NCBI GenBank assembly: GCA_963771545.1
Contig: CAVYTX010000002.1
Coordinates: 62,001-126,000 of the forward strand
Length of the DNA stretch: 64,000 nt
Direction: 5' to 3'
From: CAKZLS01 sp963771545
GTDB taxonomy: Bacteria; Pseudomonadota; Alphaproteobacteria; Rhodospirillales; Defluviicoccaceae
Under the pieces are notes generated by a model. The model made no database searches and had not been told where the DNA came from. It saw nothing but the letters and a program-made list of their open reading frames with translations. The stretch's first letter is position 1, and each line of letters starts with the position of its first letter. The position numbers were made by a program, and so were the translations under genes. This document shows positions 7,552 to 21,874 of the stretch, piece after piece.

Positions 7552-8599
7552 CGCAAGTCGGGCAACGGGCGATCGACCTTCATACGCCGCTTCTCCCGAG
7601 GTGTTCTCTGCTTCGGCAGCTCCTTGGTGGCTTCACCGAACGTAGGTGTTCCCGGATCGGCCTTCATCCGCCGCTTGTTCCACGACGTGCTCTGATTCGG
7701 CAGCTTGTTGGCGACGTCACGGAAGGTGGGGATGCGCGGATCGGCCTTCATCGGCTTGTGGAACGGAGACGGCGGCTGATTGGCCAATTTTTCGACCAGC
7801 TCGTTGGTGGTGAGCACCTCCGGGTGGGCTCTCGCGGGCCTCGTATTTTCGGCCGTCGGCGCGAGGTATTCGGAGGTCACCAGGATGTTGTTGCGCTCCC
7901 ATTCCGGCAGGTTGCCGCCCATCAGCTTGGTCCGAGAGAACGTGGGCTGGTCGAGGTCGGGCTTGATCGCGTCGCTCCGCGTCCAGGTCCGCCACTCGGC
8001 GGCCTCGGCGAGGTCCATGTCCACGCCCATTCCCGACAGGTACGACATGGACACGTTCCAGCGCGCCACCGGATTGCCTTTCCTGGCCGCCCTCATTAGA
8101 AGATCGAACCCCCGGGGCTGATCCGGGCGCTCGACAACGCCATACATATAGAGTTTCCCAAGGTTGTTCAGGGCCGGCGCGAACCCCAGGTCCGCCGATT
8201 TCTGGTACCATTTCTTGGCGGTATCGATGTTGATCTTGTCGCTGGCCGGACGAACCGGCGGCGCCTCTCCTCGCTCGATAGCCTCTTCGCGCGCCGCCAT
8301 CCGCAGGTATCTGGTGTCGGCGTCGTCGAGAACCGCCTGATCGTGGGTCCAGGCCAGGTGGAACATGGCAATCGGGTCGCCCCGTTCGGCGGACTGAGCG
8401 TACCAGAACCTGGCCTTCTCCATGTCGCCCTTGCGCGACCACACGTGGCCCATGGCCCGCATGCGGGTCAGGCAAGTCTCGCTGGGTCCGGCTCCCCGCA
8501 ATCCCACACCAGTTTTGTTTCCGTAATCCACGGCAGCGCCAAAAAGATGCCGCCGCCGCCGACGATCAGAAAGGTCAGGCCAATGAGAAATTTCGGCAT
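7548..8599 (-). CDS. Membrane-anchored Sel1/TPR-repeat protein, apparently frameshifted near the N-terminus
   Basis: The main frame carries Sel1-like repeats: A..WYAQSAERGDPIAMFHLAW, AKKWYQKSADLGFAPALNNLGKLYMYG and a RGFDLLMRAARKGNPVARWNV unit. A low-complexity C-terminus follows with repeated KPMKADP..PTF, KRRMKADPGTPTF and KRRMKVD segments. In another frame, the ATG at 8599 with a good AAAGGA site encodes a clean membrane anchor (MPKFLIGLTFLIV..FLALPW) and runs to about 8480. The two frames would join by a one-base shift around 8485-8492. Either an indel has broken the gene, or the assembly has an error. The main frame can also start at 8606, but that start encodes an unlikely Arg/His-rich N-terminus. 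Sel1 proteins mediate protein-protein interactions. Confidence 0.65.
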
Positions 8600-8636
8600 G
8601 GTTCATCGTCCTTTCGAAAGGTTCTCCGAGCGATGC

Positions 8637-10262
8637 TTATCGAGAACAGCCGCGCGTCGGGCGCAGGGGCCGTCCGGTCTCCTCGGAAATGACGCATAGG
8701 GAATCGGATCCCCCGGCCGGCTCGGGAATTCCCTTTCCGAGCAATATGCTCATGTGCAGGCCCGCCAGGCCGGCGGGATAGCGCGCGATCGGCTTCTGGA
8801 TGAGCAGATAGCCATCCTCGAGGCGCCGCCGGATCGCGCCCTGTTTCAGGTCCACCAGACCCGCGCTCATCGGCGGAACCTCGTAAGCGACCGCCGGGCC
8901 GGGCGCGATCACGTCCCTGGCGTCGAACTCGGCGATACCGCCGGGGTAGCCTCGCGCCAGCCGGCTCCAGGTCTGATAGTCGACACCTTCGGGCGGTTTC
9001 ATGGGGTGGACCTTGTGCCCCTTGGCCGAGTCCCATGCGGTCGCGGGATCGATGATCTCGGCGGACGGGAGCGCCGTGTGCATGAGCTGGCGCGCGCCGA
9101 TGACCGCCGTGACCGGCTGGCCGAGCGCGGTTTGGACGATCGCCAGGGCCCGGTTCGCCTCGACGCTGTCGGGGTTGACGAAGGGTTGGAAGCACGTTCG
9201 CGGCGGCAGAAACGCCACTTTTTCGGCGGGCAGGCCGACAACGCCGGCACCCGGTCCGTCCTTGCCGCCCAGGGGCAGGACAACCATTTTGTCGATCCGG
9301 ACCCCCGCGCCCTCGATCCGCCAAATCACGCCGGAAGCGGCGGTCGCGACAACGTAGAGGGGCGTCGCGCCGGCTTCGACGATCAGGGTCGCGACGCTGG
9401 TCACGCCGTCGGGACCCGCCACGGAAACGGGCGAGACGCTGTCTCCTTGCGTGGCGCTCACGATGAAAACCTCGGCATTCTCGGCGGCTGGCGGAAGAGC
9501 GCAGCTGATGATTTCGCTCGCCGTCGGGGTCGCCTTGGCCCGCGCCTTCGCGGCAATTTGGGCCTCGCGGACGGCCGTGATCTCGTCGCCGTCCATCATG
9601 CCGTTGCCGTTGAGGTCGAAGCGGGCGTAGGCGGTCAGCGCAAGGGTTTCGAGTTCCGCGGCGGTCAGCGCGCCGTCTGCGTTCGGGTCGAGGGCGAGCA
9701 GCGCGCCGTCTGCGTTCGGGTCGAGGGCGAGCAGCGCGCTCAACCCGGCGGCGGCGTCGGCGGCCCGGCCGCGCGCCTTTCGATTGGCGAAGGCGAGGAT
9801 TTCGGCGAAGGTCATGACGCCATCCTTATCGGCGTCCGCCTCCATCTCGGTTTCCAAGCGCTGGGTCAGTTGCACCTCGATTTGTTCGAGGGTCCGTCCC
9901 GGCCGGTTTTCCATCGTCCTGAGGTCGCGGGACTGGCGGACCTCTTCGGCGGTAACGCGCCCGTCGCCATCTCGGTCGCGACGCAGGATTTTCGCGATGG
10001 TATTCCCCCGGGCCTCTGCCCCCGCGTCCGCTCGCGCCCGGTCGATGGCGGCCTGGTCGATTTGCATCCGATCGGTGCCGAGTGTCCGGATCGGTCTGAG
10101 CTGCTTGACGAGATAGGACTCCTTGAACTGCATGAGGTCGCGCACAAACGCCTCGGGTATCGGATCCGGCCCGACCGTCTGGGCGCTGGCGGTCGCCGTC
10201 GTCAACAGGCCGGCGGTCATCATGGGCAAAAGGGCAAGGGCGATCGTCGCGGGATGCGGCAT
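8637..10262 (-). CDS. Exported EF-hand domain protein
   Basis: ATG 10262 has GGAG nine bases upstream and begins a signal peptide (MPHPATIALALLPMM..TASA). EF-hand-like loops follow: DRDGDGRVTAEE, DADKDGVMTFAE, a doubled DPNADG loop ending in GALTAAE, and DLNGNGMMDGDE. These should bind Ca2+ in the periplasm. The C-terminal about 280 residues have no motif I recognise, though they contain a Cys-bearing ISCALPPAAENAEVF and a late PTRGCSR end. The doubled loop stems from an exact 33-bp tandem duplication (separate entry). The gene is upstream of the Sel1 gene on the same strand, 38 bp apart, so the two may be co-transcribed. Confidence 0.75.
   Translation of the reverse strand: MPHPATIALALLPMMTAGLLTTATASAQTVGPDPIPEAFVRDLMQFKESYLVKQLRPIRTLGTDRMQIDQAAIDRARADAGAEARGNTIAKILRRDRDGDGRVTAEEVRQSRDLRTMENRPGRTLEQIEVQLTQRLETEMEADADKDGVMTFAEILAFANRKARGRAADAAAGLSALLALDPNADGALLALDPNADGALTAAELETLALTAYARFDLNGNGMMDGDEITAVREAQIAAKARAKATPTASEIISCALPPAAENAEVFIVSATQGDSVSPVSVAGPDGVTSVATLIVEAGATPLYVVATAASGVIWRIEGAGVRIDKMVVLPLGGKDGPGAGVVGLPAEKVAFLPPRTCFQPFVNPDSVEANRALAIVQTALGQPVTAVIGARQLMHTALPSAEIIDPATAWDSAKGHKVHPMKPPEGVDYQTWSRLARGYPGGIAEFDARDVIAPGPAVAYEVPPMSAGLVDLKQGAIRRRLEDGYLLIQKPIARYPAGLAGLHMSILLGKGIPEPAGGSDSLCVISEETGRPLRPTRGCSR
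9671..9736. repeat. Perfect 33-bp tandem duplication inside the EF-hand gene
   Basis: The 33-base unit starting CGCCGTCTGCGTTCGG occurs twice head to tail (9671-9703 and 9704-9736) without a mismatch. It keeps frame and adds 11 residues (ALLALDPNADG), duplicating part of one EF-hand loop without its exiting glutamate. Perfect identity suggests a recent slippage event. Confidence 0.95.
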
Positions 10263-10299
10263 GGGGAACTCCAGGAATCGGACCCCCACCACGTTACGC

Positions 10300-10318
10300 G
10301 TCGCCGGTAAACGGCGAC
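10300..10318 (-). terminator. Possible short hairpin downstream of the GST/MFS pair
   Basis: GTCGCCG, a 5-base loop GTAAA, then CGGCGAC forms a perfect 7-bp stem after the GST stop and just before the EF-hand gene on the same strand. There is no T-run, so a termination role is only a guess. Confidence 0.3.
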
Positions 10319-10356
10319 TTAACCCGCCTGCGCCGAGACTTCACGCCGCCGCTTTG

Positions 10357-10953
10357 TCAGGCCGGACGGGTGTTCGCGAGGGACGCCCGCTGTCCAAGCG
10401 AACCGACCCTCTCGGCCAAGCGGGGAGCGGCGGCCCGCCACCCAATACCGGGTAGCCGGAAATCGGCATACTCGAAGGCGACGGCGACCGTCAGGTCCGC
10501 CAGATCGCGGTCATCCGCCGGGTTCGCCCTGGAATAGGCATTTTCCAACGATTTCGCGATGCGCGGCAGCGCGGCAAGCCACCGTTCGGTCAGTGGCGAT
10601 TCGGGGGCAAATCGTTGCTGAATGACGGCCCCGAAAGAACAATCCATCGCGGCCCGGCCAAGACCGAGGATTTCGAGACGCTCGCGGGCGTTAGGGTGCG
10701 AGAGCGGCGACAAATCGGCGCGGTCCGCGCGATGGATAAGATAGTCGGCAATGCAGGAGCTTTCCGTTAGCCGCGCGCCGTCGTCCAGAACCAACGCCGG
10801 CACCTTGGATGCCGGGTTGGCGGCGAGCAGGTCCGGCGGCGACGCCCACGGGTCCACGAACACGAGCCGCGCCTCGTTCTCCAATTCCGTCTCCATGAGC
10901 AGGACACGGATCAAGCGAGCGTAGGGGGATGCCGCGTTCAACAGAAGTTTCAT
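10357..10953 (-). CDS. Glutathione S-transferase family protein
   Basis: The 198-residue product begins MKLLLNAASPYARLIRVLLMETELE, a thioredoxin-like GST N-domain. It continues NPASKVPALVLDDG, the GSH-binding loop with the cis-proline, and TESSCIADYL (ESxxIxxYL). The C-domain is helical and ends near DLTVAVAFEYADFRLPGIGW. Its ATG overlaps the stop of the upstream MFS gene (ATGA), so the two are translationally coupled. A coupled transporter and GST suggests handling of a xenobiotic or small electrophile, but no substrate can be named. Confidence 0.88.
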   Translation of the reverse strand: MKLLLNAASPYARLIRVLLMETELENEARLVFVDPWASPPDLLAANPASKVPALVLDDGARLTESSCIADYLIHRADRADLSPLSHPNARERLEILGLGRAAMDCSFGAVIQQRFAPESPLTERWLAALPRIAKSLENAYSRANPADDRDLADLTVAVAFEYADFRLPGIGWRAAAPRLAERVGSLGQRASLANTRPA

Positions 10954-12116
10954 GTGCGCAGGATCTCCTTGTTCGGCGCGCCGGCGATCAATGGCGTTGC
11001 GGCGATTACGAGAATGGCGCTGGTAATCGTAAGCGACGGCGACAAGCTTCCGGTCAGGTCGTGGATGAAACCGGCGAATACCGGTCCGACCATTTGTCCG
11101 GTCGCGAAGGCGGCGGTCATGACGGCGATGTGACGCATGACGTCGTTGGGGGGCGCGAGCCGATGCGCTTCCTTCATGCCCGCCATGGTGATGATCATGA
11201 AGGTTCCACCAACACAGATGCCGGCGATGACGATGGCGAGGATGTGCGGAAAAACCGCCGGCAACAGCAAGCCGGCCGCCATGACCATCTGGCTCGCCGC
11301 CCAGATCCGCCGGCTGGGGAAACGCCGCTCGATCCTCGCGGCCACCAGCGTCGATAGAAACGCGGCCAGCCCGAAGACAGGCCAGCTCCATCCGAAAACA
11401 CCGGGCGACCGGACGATCTCGCGCGCCATCACGGGCAGGTAGGTTGCCGGAATCGCGTAGCCGAACCCGACCGCTCCATACGCCATCACCACGCCCCAGG
11501 CCAGCGGTGAGCGTTGGGACTTCCGGCTTTGCGCGGCGGCGGAAGAATCGGGAATTTCGGATCCCATCAGGGCGCACACCGCGAACACGGCGATCAGCGT
11601 TGCGATCCCCAGGGTCCGCCAGCTCGGCGCACCGCCGATATGGCCTGCCATCAGCGCGAGCACGCTAAGCCCGGCGGCCGCTATCCCGGCGCCGACGCCG
11701 GAGAAGATCCATCCCTGCATGTCGGGGCGGCCAAGGCCGGCCAATGACCCGATGTAGAAATTGCTGACCAGCACCAAGACGAACGCGCTGCATACGCCGG
11801 CGATCCACCGGATGATCAGCCAGGCGATGAAGTTTTCCGTCATGCCCATGGCTAGGGTGCAAACGCCGATTGCGATCAGTGAAATCCGCAGGGTCGCCTT
11901 CGGAGAGCAGCGAAGCTTGGCGGCGGAAACGGCGCCGAGCCAATATCCCAGAAAATGAACGGAGGCCAACACACCGCCATTCGCGATGTCCAGAAGACCG
12001 TCGGCGCGCATCAAGGGCAGCAGGGGGGTGAAAGCGAACCGGCCGATGCCCATGGCGATCGCCAGGGAAAGCAGACCAACGAGCGATATCCGGAAAACTG
12101 ACTCCGGTGATGACAT
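10950..12116 (-). CDS. MFS transporter, YbfB/YjiJ-like
   Basis: The 388-residue protein has about 12 hydrophobic segments. It opens with an IAMGIGRFAFTPLLPLM motif typical of YbfB/YjiJ MFS permeases, followed by ANGGVLASVHFLGYWLGA. It sits in the inner membrane. The substrate is unknown. It is divergent from the LysR regulator at 12226 and coupled by ATGA overlap to the GST, the classical layout of a LysR-controlled operon. Confidence 0.88.
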   Translation of the reverse strand: MSSPESVFRISLVGLLSLAIAMGIGRFAFTPLLPLMRADGLLDIANGGVLASVHFLGYWLGAVSAAKLRCSPKATLRISLIAIGVCTLAMGMTENFIAWLIIRWIAGVCSAFVLVLVSNFYIGSLAGLGRPDMQGWIFSGVGAGIAAAGLSVLALMAGHIGGAPSWRTLGIATLIAVFAVCALMGSEIPDSSAAAQSRKSQRSPLAWGVVMAYGAVGFGYAIPATYLPVMAREIVRSPGVFGWSWPVFGLAAFLSTLVAARIERRFPSRRIWAASQMVMAAGLLLPAVFPHILAIVIAGICVGGTFMIITMAGMKEAHRLAPPNDVMRHIAVMTAAFATGQMVGPVFAGFIHDLTGSLSPSLTITSAILVIAATPLIAGAPNKEILRT

Positions 12117-12174
12117 CGGTGTTCCTCAAATGGCTCGGTTGCGGCGCTTGCGGTCACCGTAGCGTTCGAGCTAC

Positions 12175-12190
12175 ATTCTGAAAAATGAAT
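12175..12190. promoter_or_regulatory. Candidate LysR-type operator dyad
   Basis: The sequence ATTC-TGAAAAAT-GAAT is a short dyad in the gap between the divergent MFS and LysR genes, 36 bp before the LysR ATG. Position and symmetry fit a LysR recognition or autoregulation box. The arms are only 4 bp, so the call is tentative. Confidence 0.3.
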
Positions 12191-12225
12191 TAATCCGATC
12201 TTTGAGTTCTTGTTTAGAGATACCA

Positions 12226-13110
12226 ATGCGCGGTCTGGATCTTCGAGCCCTGGAAATTTTTCGAACCGTCGCGGTCGAGGGCAGCGTCTCCAAGGCGGCG
12301 GCAAAATTGAACCGGGTGCAATCCAACATCAGCACCCGCATCAAACAATTGGAACAGCAACTGGGGAAAAGCCTGTTCTTGCGGCGGAGCCGGGGCCTGA
12401 CGCTGACGCCGGACGGCCGACTGCTGTTGCCATACGCCGAACGCCTCCTTCAACTGTCGGCGGAGGCCTCGGACGCCTTGAACGGTGGCAAGCCCAGTGG
12501 CGTCTTTCGGATCGGGACGATGGAGAGCACGGCGGCCGCTCGCTTGCCTGAGATCCTCGCGCGCTACCACGAGCTGTTTCCGGGTGTACAAATCGAACTG
12601 GAAACGGATATGGCCGGAGGATTGATGAACCGACTGCTCAATTTCGATGTGGAAATCGCCTTCGTCGCCGAGCCGGTATCCTTCGCCGGAGTGACCACGC
12701 GACCGGTGTTCGAGGAACGGCTGGTTCTCATAGCGCCGAAATCGTTTCCGCCGCTCGACAACACGCGCGAGATCAGCGGCAAGACGGTCATCGCGTTCGA
12801 AGCCGGTTGCGCCTATCGCCGTTATCTTGAGCAATGGCTGCTGGACGCCGGGATCGTTCCCAGCGCCATCATGGCCGTGAGTTCCTATCTCGCCATTTTC
12901 GCTTGCGTGTCCGCAGGTACGGGCTATGCCGTGGTCCCGCGCTCCGTTCTCGATGTCGTATCCACGAAGGGAAATTTCCGGCGGTACTCCCTGCCGGAGC
13001 CTATGACCCGCATCAAGACATTGCTGGTTTGGCGTTCGGATTACACCTCCCCGAAATTGGATGCCTTGATAGGGCTCTTGCCGAAGCCGCGAACGCAGGG
13101 CTGGTCATGA
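12226..13110 (+). CDS. LysR family transcriptional regulator
   Basis: From ATG 12226 the 294-residue product has the LysR winged helix-turn-helix (LDLRALEIFRTVAVEGSVSKAAAKLNRVQSNISTRI, split here over residues 3-40) and the linker LTPDGRLLLPYAERLL. A periplasmic-binding-protein-like effector domain follows (about residues 85-290, RIGTMESTAAARLPEIL). A TTG start at 12202 is possible but adds residues outside the domain. The gene diverges from the MFS-GST pair, its likely target. The effector is unknown. Confidence 0.92.
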   Translation: MRGLDLRALEIFRTVAVEGSVSKAAAKLNRVQSNISTRIKQLEQQLGKSLFLRRSRGLTLTPDGRLLLPYAERLLQLSAEASDALNGGKPSGVFRIGTMESTAAARLPEILARYHELFPGVQIELETDMAGGLMNRLLNFDVEIAFVAEPVSFAGVTTRPVFEERLVLIAPKSFPPLDNTREISGKTVIAFEAGCAYRRYLEQWLLDAGIVPSAIMAVSSYLAIFACVSAGTGYAVVPRSVLDVVSTKGNFRRYSLPEPMTRIKTLLVWRSDYTSPKLDALIGLLPKPRTQGWS

Positions 13111-13384
13111 AGTCAATGCGTTCGATTCGGCCTTAACCTGGGACATGGCGGCCTTTCGCGTTACCGGATTTAATGGTCCGGTGCGGCGCGGGCGCGCTCG
13201 GAACGCTCGATTTTACCGGACCTGCTGTCGGGTGTGACGTGACTGCGCGGCGGCGAACGGCTAGAGTGCGCCGCGAACGATTCAGTTTAAGCGCGGAATA
13301 CGGTGCGAACCGGCGTCCAGAGCCGGCGCCCGCCACGTAAGACGACAGCACGTAAAACGAAGGAAAGAGAGAGGGGATAATTCG

Positions 13385-15922
13385 ATGAAAGGTGGCACGG
13401 GAAAGCCCAATGGATCACCGGGTGCGAAGCAGGCGCCCAATGCGAAACCGGCGTCCGATGAAAAAGCGGGACAACAGGCGAAACAACTCACCGACGTGAG
13501 CCAGGCGCCCGTCGCCAAGCCGTCGCCGCCGGCCGCCGCGCCGACATCCCCAACGCCCGGGCGCGGTGCGCCGCCGAAGCCCGATGCGCCAAAATCGCCG
13601 GCGCCCGCCGCCGGTGCGCCGCCGAAGGTCGATGCGCCGAAGTCCCCAGCGCCCGCCGCCGGTGCGCCACCGAAGGCCGGCGCGCCGCCGAAGGCCGCTG
13701 GGCCAAAATCCCCCGCGCTGACGGACGATGCGCCTCCGAAGCCCGACGTGCCGAAATCGCCACCGCCCGAGGCCGATATGCTCGCGAAGGCCGAAACGGC
13801 GCCAAAGGCCGATGCGCCCAAATCGCCGACACCCATGGCCGATACGGCTCCGAGGGTCGAAGCGGCGCCAAAGACGGAAGCAGCGCCGAAGGCCGATGCG
13901 CCCAAGATCCATACCCACAAGGACGAGTCAGCGCGCGGCCGCGCGACCCGGCTGTTCGCCGACCTCGGCACGCACTTGAAGAGCCGGTCGATCATCATCC
14001 GCGACGTCCAGCCGGAACTGGAGAAGGGCCGGTACGCCGTCAAGCGCGAGGTCGGCGACACACTCGACGTCTCAGCCGCCGTCTTCCGCGAGGGTCATGA
14101 CAAGCTCGCCGCCATGCTGCTGTACCGCCGCGAGGACCAGAGCGAGTGGAAAGAGGCGCCGATGAGGCTGGTCAATCCGGGCCTGGACCGCTGGGAGGTC
14201 AGCATCGTTCTGGAGGAAAACACCACCTATGTTTATACCATCGAGGCGTGGACGGACATGCACGCCACGTGGTGCGACGAAATCCAGAAGAAAATCGGCG
14301 CCGGACAGAATGTCGCCCTTGAACTCATCGAAGGGCGGGAACTTGTCGAGGAAGCGCTCGCGCGCGCCAAGGGCGCCGACGTGCCTCGGCTCAAGCAGGC
14401 ATTGAGGCTGTTCGAGGACTACGACCACGACGGCCGCGCCGGATTGCTGCTGGGCGACGAGGTCCGGGGGGCGACGTCGCGATGGCCCGACCGCGGCACC
14501 GCGGTCCGCTACGATCAGGAACTGGAGGTGGTGGTGGACCGGGTCGAGGCGCGGTTCGCGGCATGGTACGAAATGTTCCCGCGCTCGCAGGGCAAGATCC
14601 CGGGCAAAAGCGCCACGTTCGACGACTGCATCGCGCGCCTGCCCGAAGTCCGGTCCATGGGCTTCAATGTTCTCTACTTCGTGCCCATCCACCCCATCGG
14701 CCGGGCGTTCCGCAAGGGCAAGAACAATACCCTCAACCCCGGACCGGACGATCCCGGCAGCCCCTACGCCATCGGCGGGGAGGAGGGCGGCCATATGGCG
14801 GTTCACCCGGAACTCGGCACCATCGAGGATTTCGACCGGTTGGTCGAGGCCGCCGCCGAGCATGGCATGGATGTGGCGTTGGACTTCGCCGTCCAGTGTT
14901 CGCCCGACCATCCGTGGATCAAGGATCATCCCGAATGGTTCCTGTTCCGCCCCGACGGTTCCATCAAGTACGCCGAGAACCCGCCGAAGAAATATCAGGA
15001 CATCGTCAATGTGGATTTCTTCAACAACAACTGGGTGGCGCTATGGGAGGAACTGCTGGCCACGGTGCTGTTCTGGGTGGAGCACGGGGTCAAGATCTTC
15101 CGGGTGGACAACCCCCACACCAAGCCGGTGCCGTTCTGGGAGTGGCTGATCCGCGAGGTCAAGAACGAACATCCCGACGTCATTTTCCTTGCCGAAGCGT
15201 TCGCCCGGCCCGAAGTGTTGAAGATGATGGCCAAGATCGGCTTCAGCCAGTCCTACACCTATTTCACTTGGCGGCACACCAAGGAGGAATTCATCGAGTA
15301 CCTCACCGAACTGACGCAGACCGAGGTCAACGAGTATCTGCGGCCCAACTTCTTCCCGAGCACGCCGGACATCAATCCGCCGTATCTGCAGACCGGCGGC
15401 CGGCCGGCCCACCAGGTCCGCCTGGTTCTGGCGTCGACGCTGTCCAGCGTGTACGGCATGTACAACGGCTTTGAGCTGTGCGAGGCGACGCCGATACCGG
15501 GCAAGGAAGAGTTTCTCAATTCCGAGAAGTACGAATACAAGGTCTGGGACTGGGACCGTCCAGGCAACATCAAGGAGTACGTGGCCAAGATCAACTGGAT
15601 CCGCGGCGCCAATCCGGCCTTGCAGGAGTTGGACAACCTCCGGTTCTATCCGTCCACCAATAACAATGTGCTGTTTTACGGCAAGATGACGCCGGACCGG
15701 TCCAACATGATCTTTGTCGCGGTGAACCTCGATCCGTTCACGGCGCACGAAGCCAATATTGACTTCCCGCTGGACGACATGGGATTGTCGGTTTGGGATC
15801 CATTCGTGGCCGAGGAGTTGCTGACCGGCCGATACATGGAATGGAGTGGAATCCGCCAGTGGGTTCGCCTCAATCCCCAGGGGAATCCTTGCGAAATTTT
15901 CAAGATCAGCGCCCGGCGGTAG
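13385..15922 (+). CDS. glgE: Alpha-1,4-glucan:maltose-1-phosphate maltosyltransferase with long Pro/Ala/Lys-rich N-terminal extension
   Basis: GlgE transfers maltosyl units from alpha-maltose-1-phosphate to the non-reducing end of alpha-1,4-glucan. Residues from about 190 on match the family: RSIIIRDVQPEL opening, the N-terminal immunoglobulin-like DUF3416 region, WYEMFPRS, IHPIGRAFRKGKNN, the predicted nucleophile D575 in FRVDNPHTKP, acid/base E604 in FLAEAF, and WDWDRPGNI. Residues about 1-175 are instead low complexity: repeated GAPPK-x-DAPKSPAPA units rich in Pro, Ala and Lys. Canonical GlgE proteins are near 650-700 residues, so this 845-residue version carries a large, probably disordered tail. 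treS-maltokinase and glgB follow on the same strand. Confidence 0.93.
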   Translation: MKGGTGKPNGSPGAKQAPNAKPASDEKAGQQAKQLTDVSQAPVAKPSPPAAAPTSPTPGRGAPPKPDAPKSPAPAAGAPPKVDAPKSPAPAAGAPPKAGAPPKAAGPKSPALTDDAPPKPDVPKSPPPEADMLAKAETAPKADAPKSPTPMADTAPRVEAAPKTEAAPKADAPKIHTHKDESARGRATRLFADLGTHLKSRSIIIRDVQPELEKGRYAVKREVGDTLDVSAAVFREGHDKLAAMLLYRREDQSEWKEAPMRLVNPGLDRWEVSIVLEENTTYVYTIEAWTDMHATWCDEIQKKIGAGQNVALELIEGRELVEEALARAKGADVPRLKQALRLFEDYDHDGRAGLLLGDEVRGATSRWPDRGTAVRYDQELEVVVDRVEARFAAWYEMFPRSQGKIPGKSATFDDCIARLPEVRSMGFNVLYFVPIHPIGRAFRKGKNNTLNPGPDDPGSPYAIGGEEGGHMAVHPELGTIEDFDRLVEAAAEHGMDVALDFAVQCSPDHPWIKDHPEWFLFRPDGSIKYAENPPKKYQDIVNVDFFNNNWVALWEELLATVLFWVEHGVKIFRVDNPHTKPVPFWEWLIREVKNEHPDVIFLAEAFARPEVLKMMAKIGFSQSYTYFTWRHTKEEFIEYLTELTQTEVNEYLRPNFFPSTPDINPPYLQTGGRPAHQVRLVLASTLSSVYGMYNGFELCEATPIPGKEEFLNSEKYEYKVWDWDRPGNIKEYVAKINWIRGANPALQELDNLRFYPSTNNNVLFYGKMTPDRSNMIFVAVNLDPFTAHEANIDFPLDDMGLSVWDPFVAEELLTGRYMEWSGIRQWVRLNPQGNPCEIFKISARR

Positions 15923-16009
15923 TGGTCCGGATCTAGCAAAGGGGCGCAGCGCGTCGAGGCCCGGTCACACGGGCACTCGGCATCCAACACGTCTGGGAGA
16001 AACGCGACG

Positions 16010-19279
<3,270 letters not shown>

Positions 19280-19283
19280 CGAC

Positions 19284-21506
<2,223 letters not shown>

Positions 21507-21510
21507 ACAC

Positions 21511-21540
21511 AAGACCCGGACCTTTCCCTGCCCGGGTCTT
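21511..21540 (+). terminator. Rho-independent-like terminator after glgB
   Basis: AAGACCCGG pairs perfectly with CCGGGTCTT across a 12-base loop, five bases after the glgB stop, and ends in a short T tract (TCTTTAC). The convergent 21557 gene may share it. Confidence 0.65.
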
Positions 21541-21556
21541 TACGGATACGGGTAAC

Positions 21557-21847
21557 TTACGCCGTGGCCTCGACCCGCGCCTTGCCGGCGATGATTTCGG
21601 GGGCGTCCGGTTGCAGGTCGGCGACGTTTTCCTTAAGCCATTCCGCGGCCGTTTCGTTGGATTCCAGGGCCATCTGTTCGGTTGAGAACATGCTGACGGT
21701 CGCCATGGCGCCGCCGCCGCCGTCGACCGCGTAATAGGCGATGAACCCGGGCGCCTTCTGGAGCAACGGCACGAAGCTGACGGCGATCTTGCCGCAGACC
21801 TCGCTGACCGACACCACGTTGTCGTAGCGGCGTATGCTGATGTACAT
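21557..21847 (-). CDS. Small antibiotic-biosynthesis-monooxygenase-like protein
   Basis: The 96-residue product begins MYISIRRYDNV and contains PLLQKAPGFIAYYAVDGGGG and ATVSMFSTEQMALESNE. This resembles the dimeric alpha/beta-barrel (ABM-like) fold of small stress or quinol-type monooxygenase relatives. No catalytic residue can be assigned. It lies 27 bp downstream of the hydroxyacyl-CoA dehydrogenase on the same strand, so co-transcription is likely. Treat the family call as tentative. Confidence 0.6.
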   Translation of the reverse strand: MYISIRRYDNVVSVSEVCGKIAVSFVPLLQKAPGFIAYYAVDGGGGAMATVSMFSTEQMALESNETAAEWLKENVADLQPDAPEIIAGKARVEATA

Positions 21848-21874
21848 GGGTGTTACCTCCGGCTTGGGACGCGC

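Noticed and set aside
8754..10310. 518-residue plus-strand open frame
   Set aside because: Antisense to the EF-hand gene. It contains an exact duplicated segment only because it crosses the 33-bp repeat, and has no recognisable motif.
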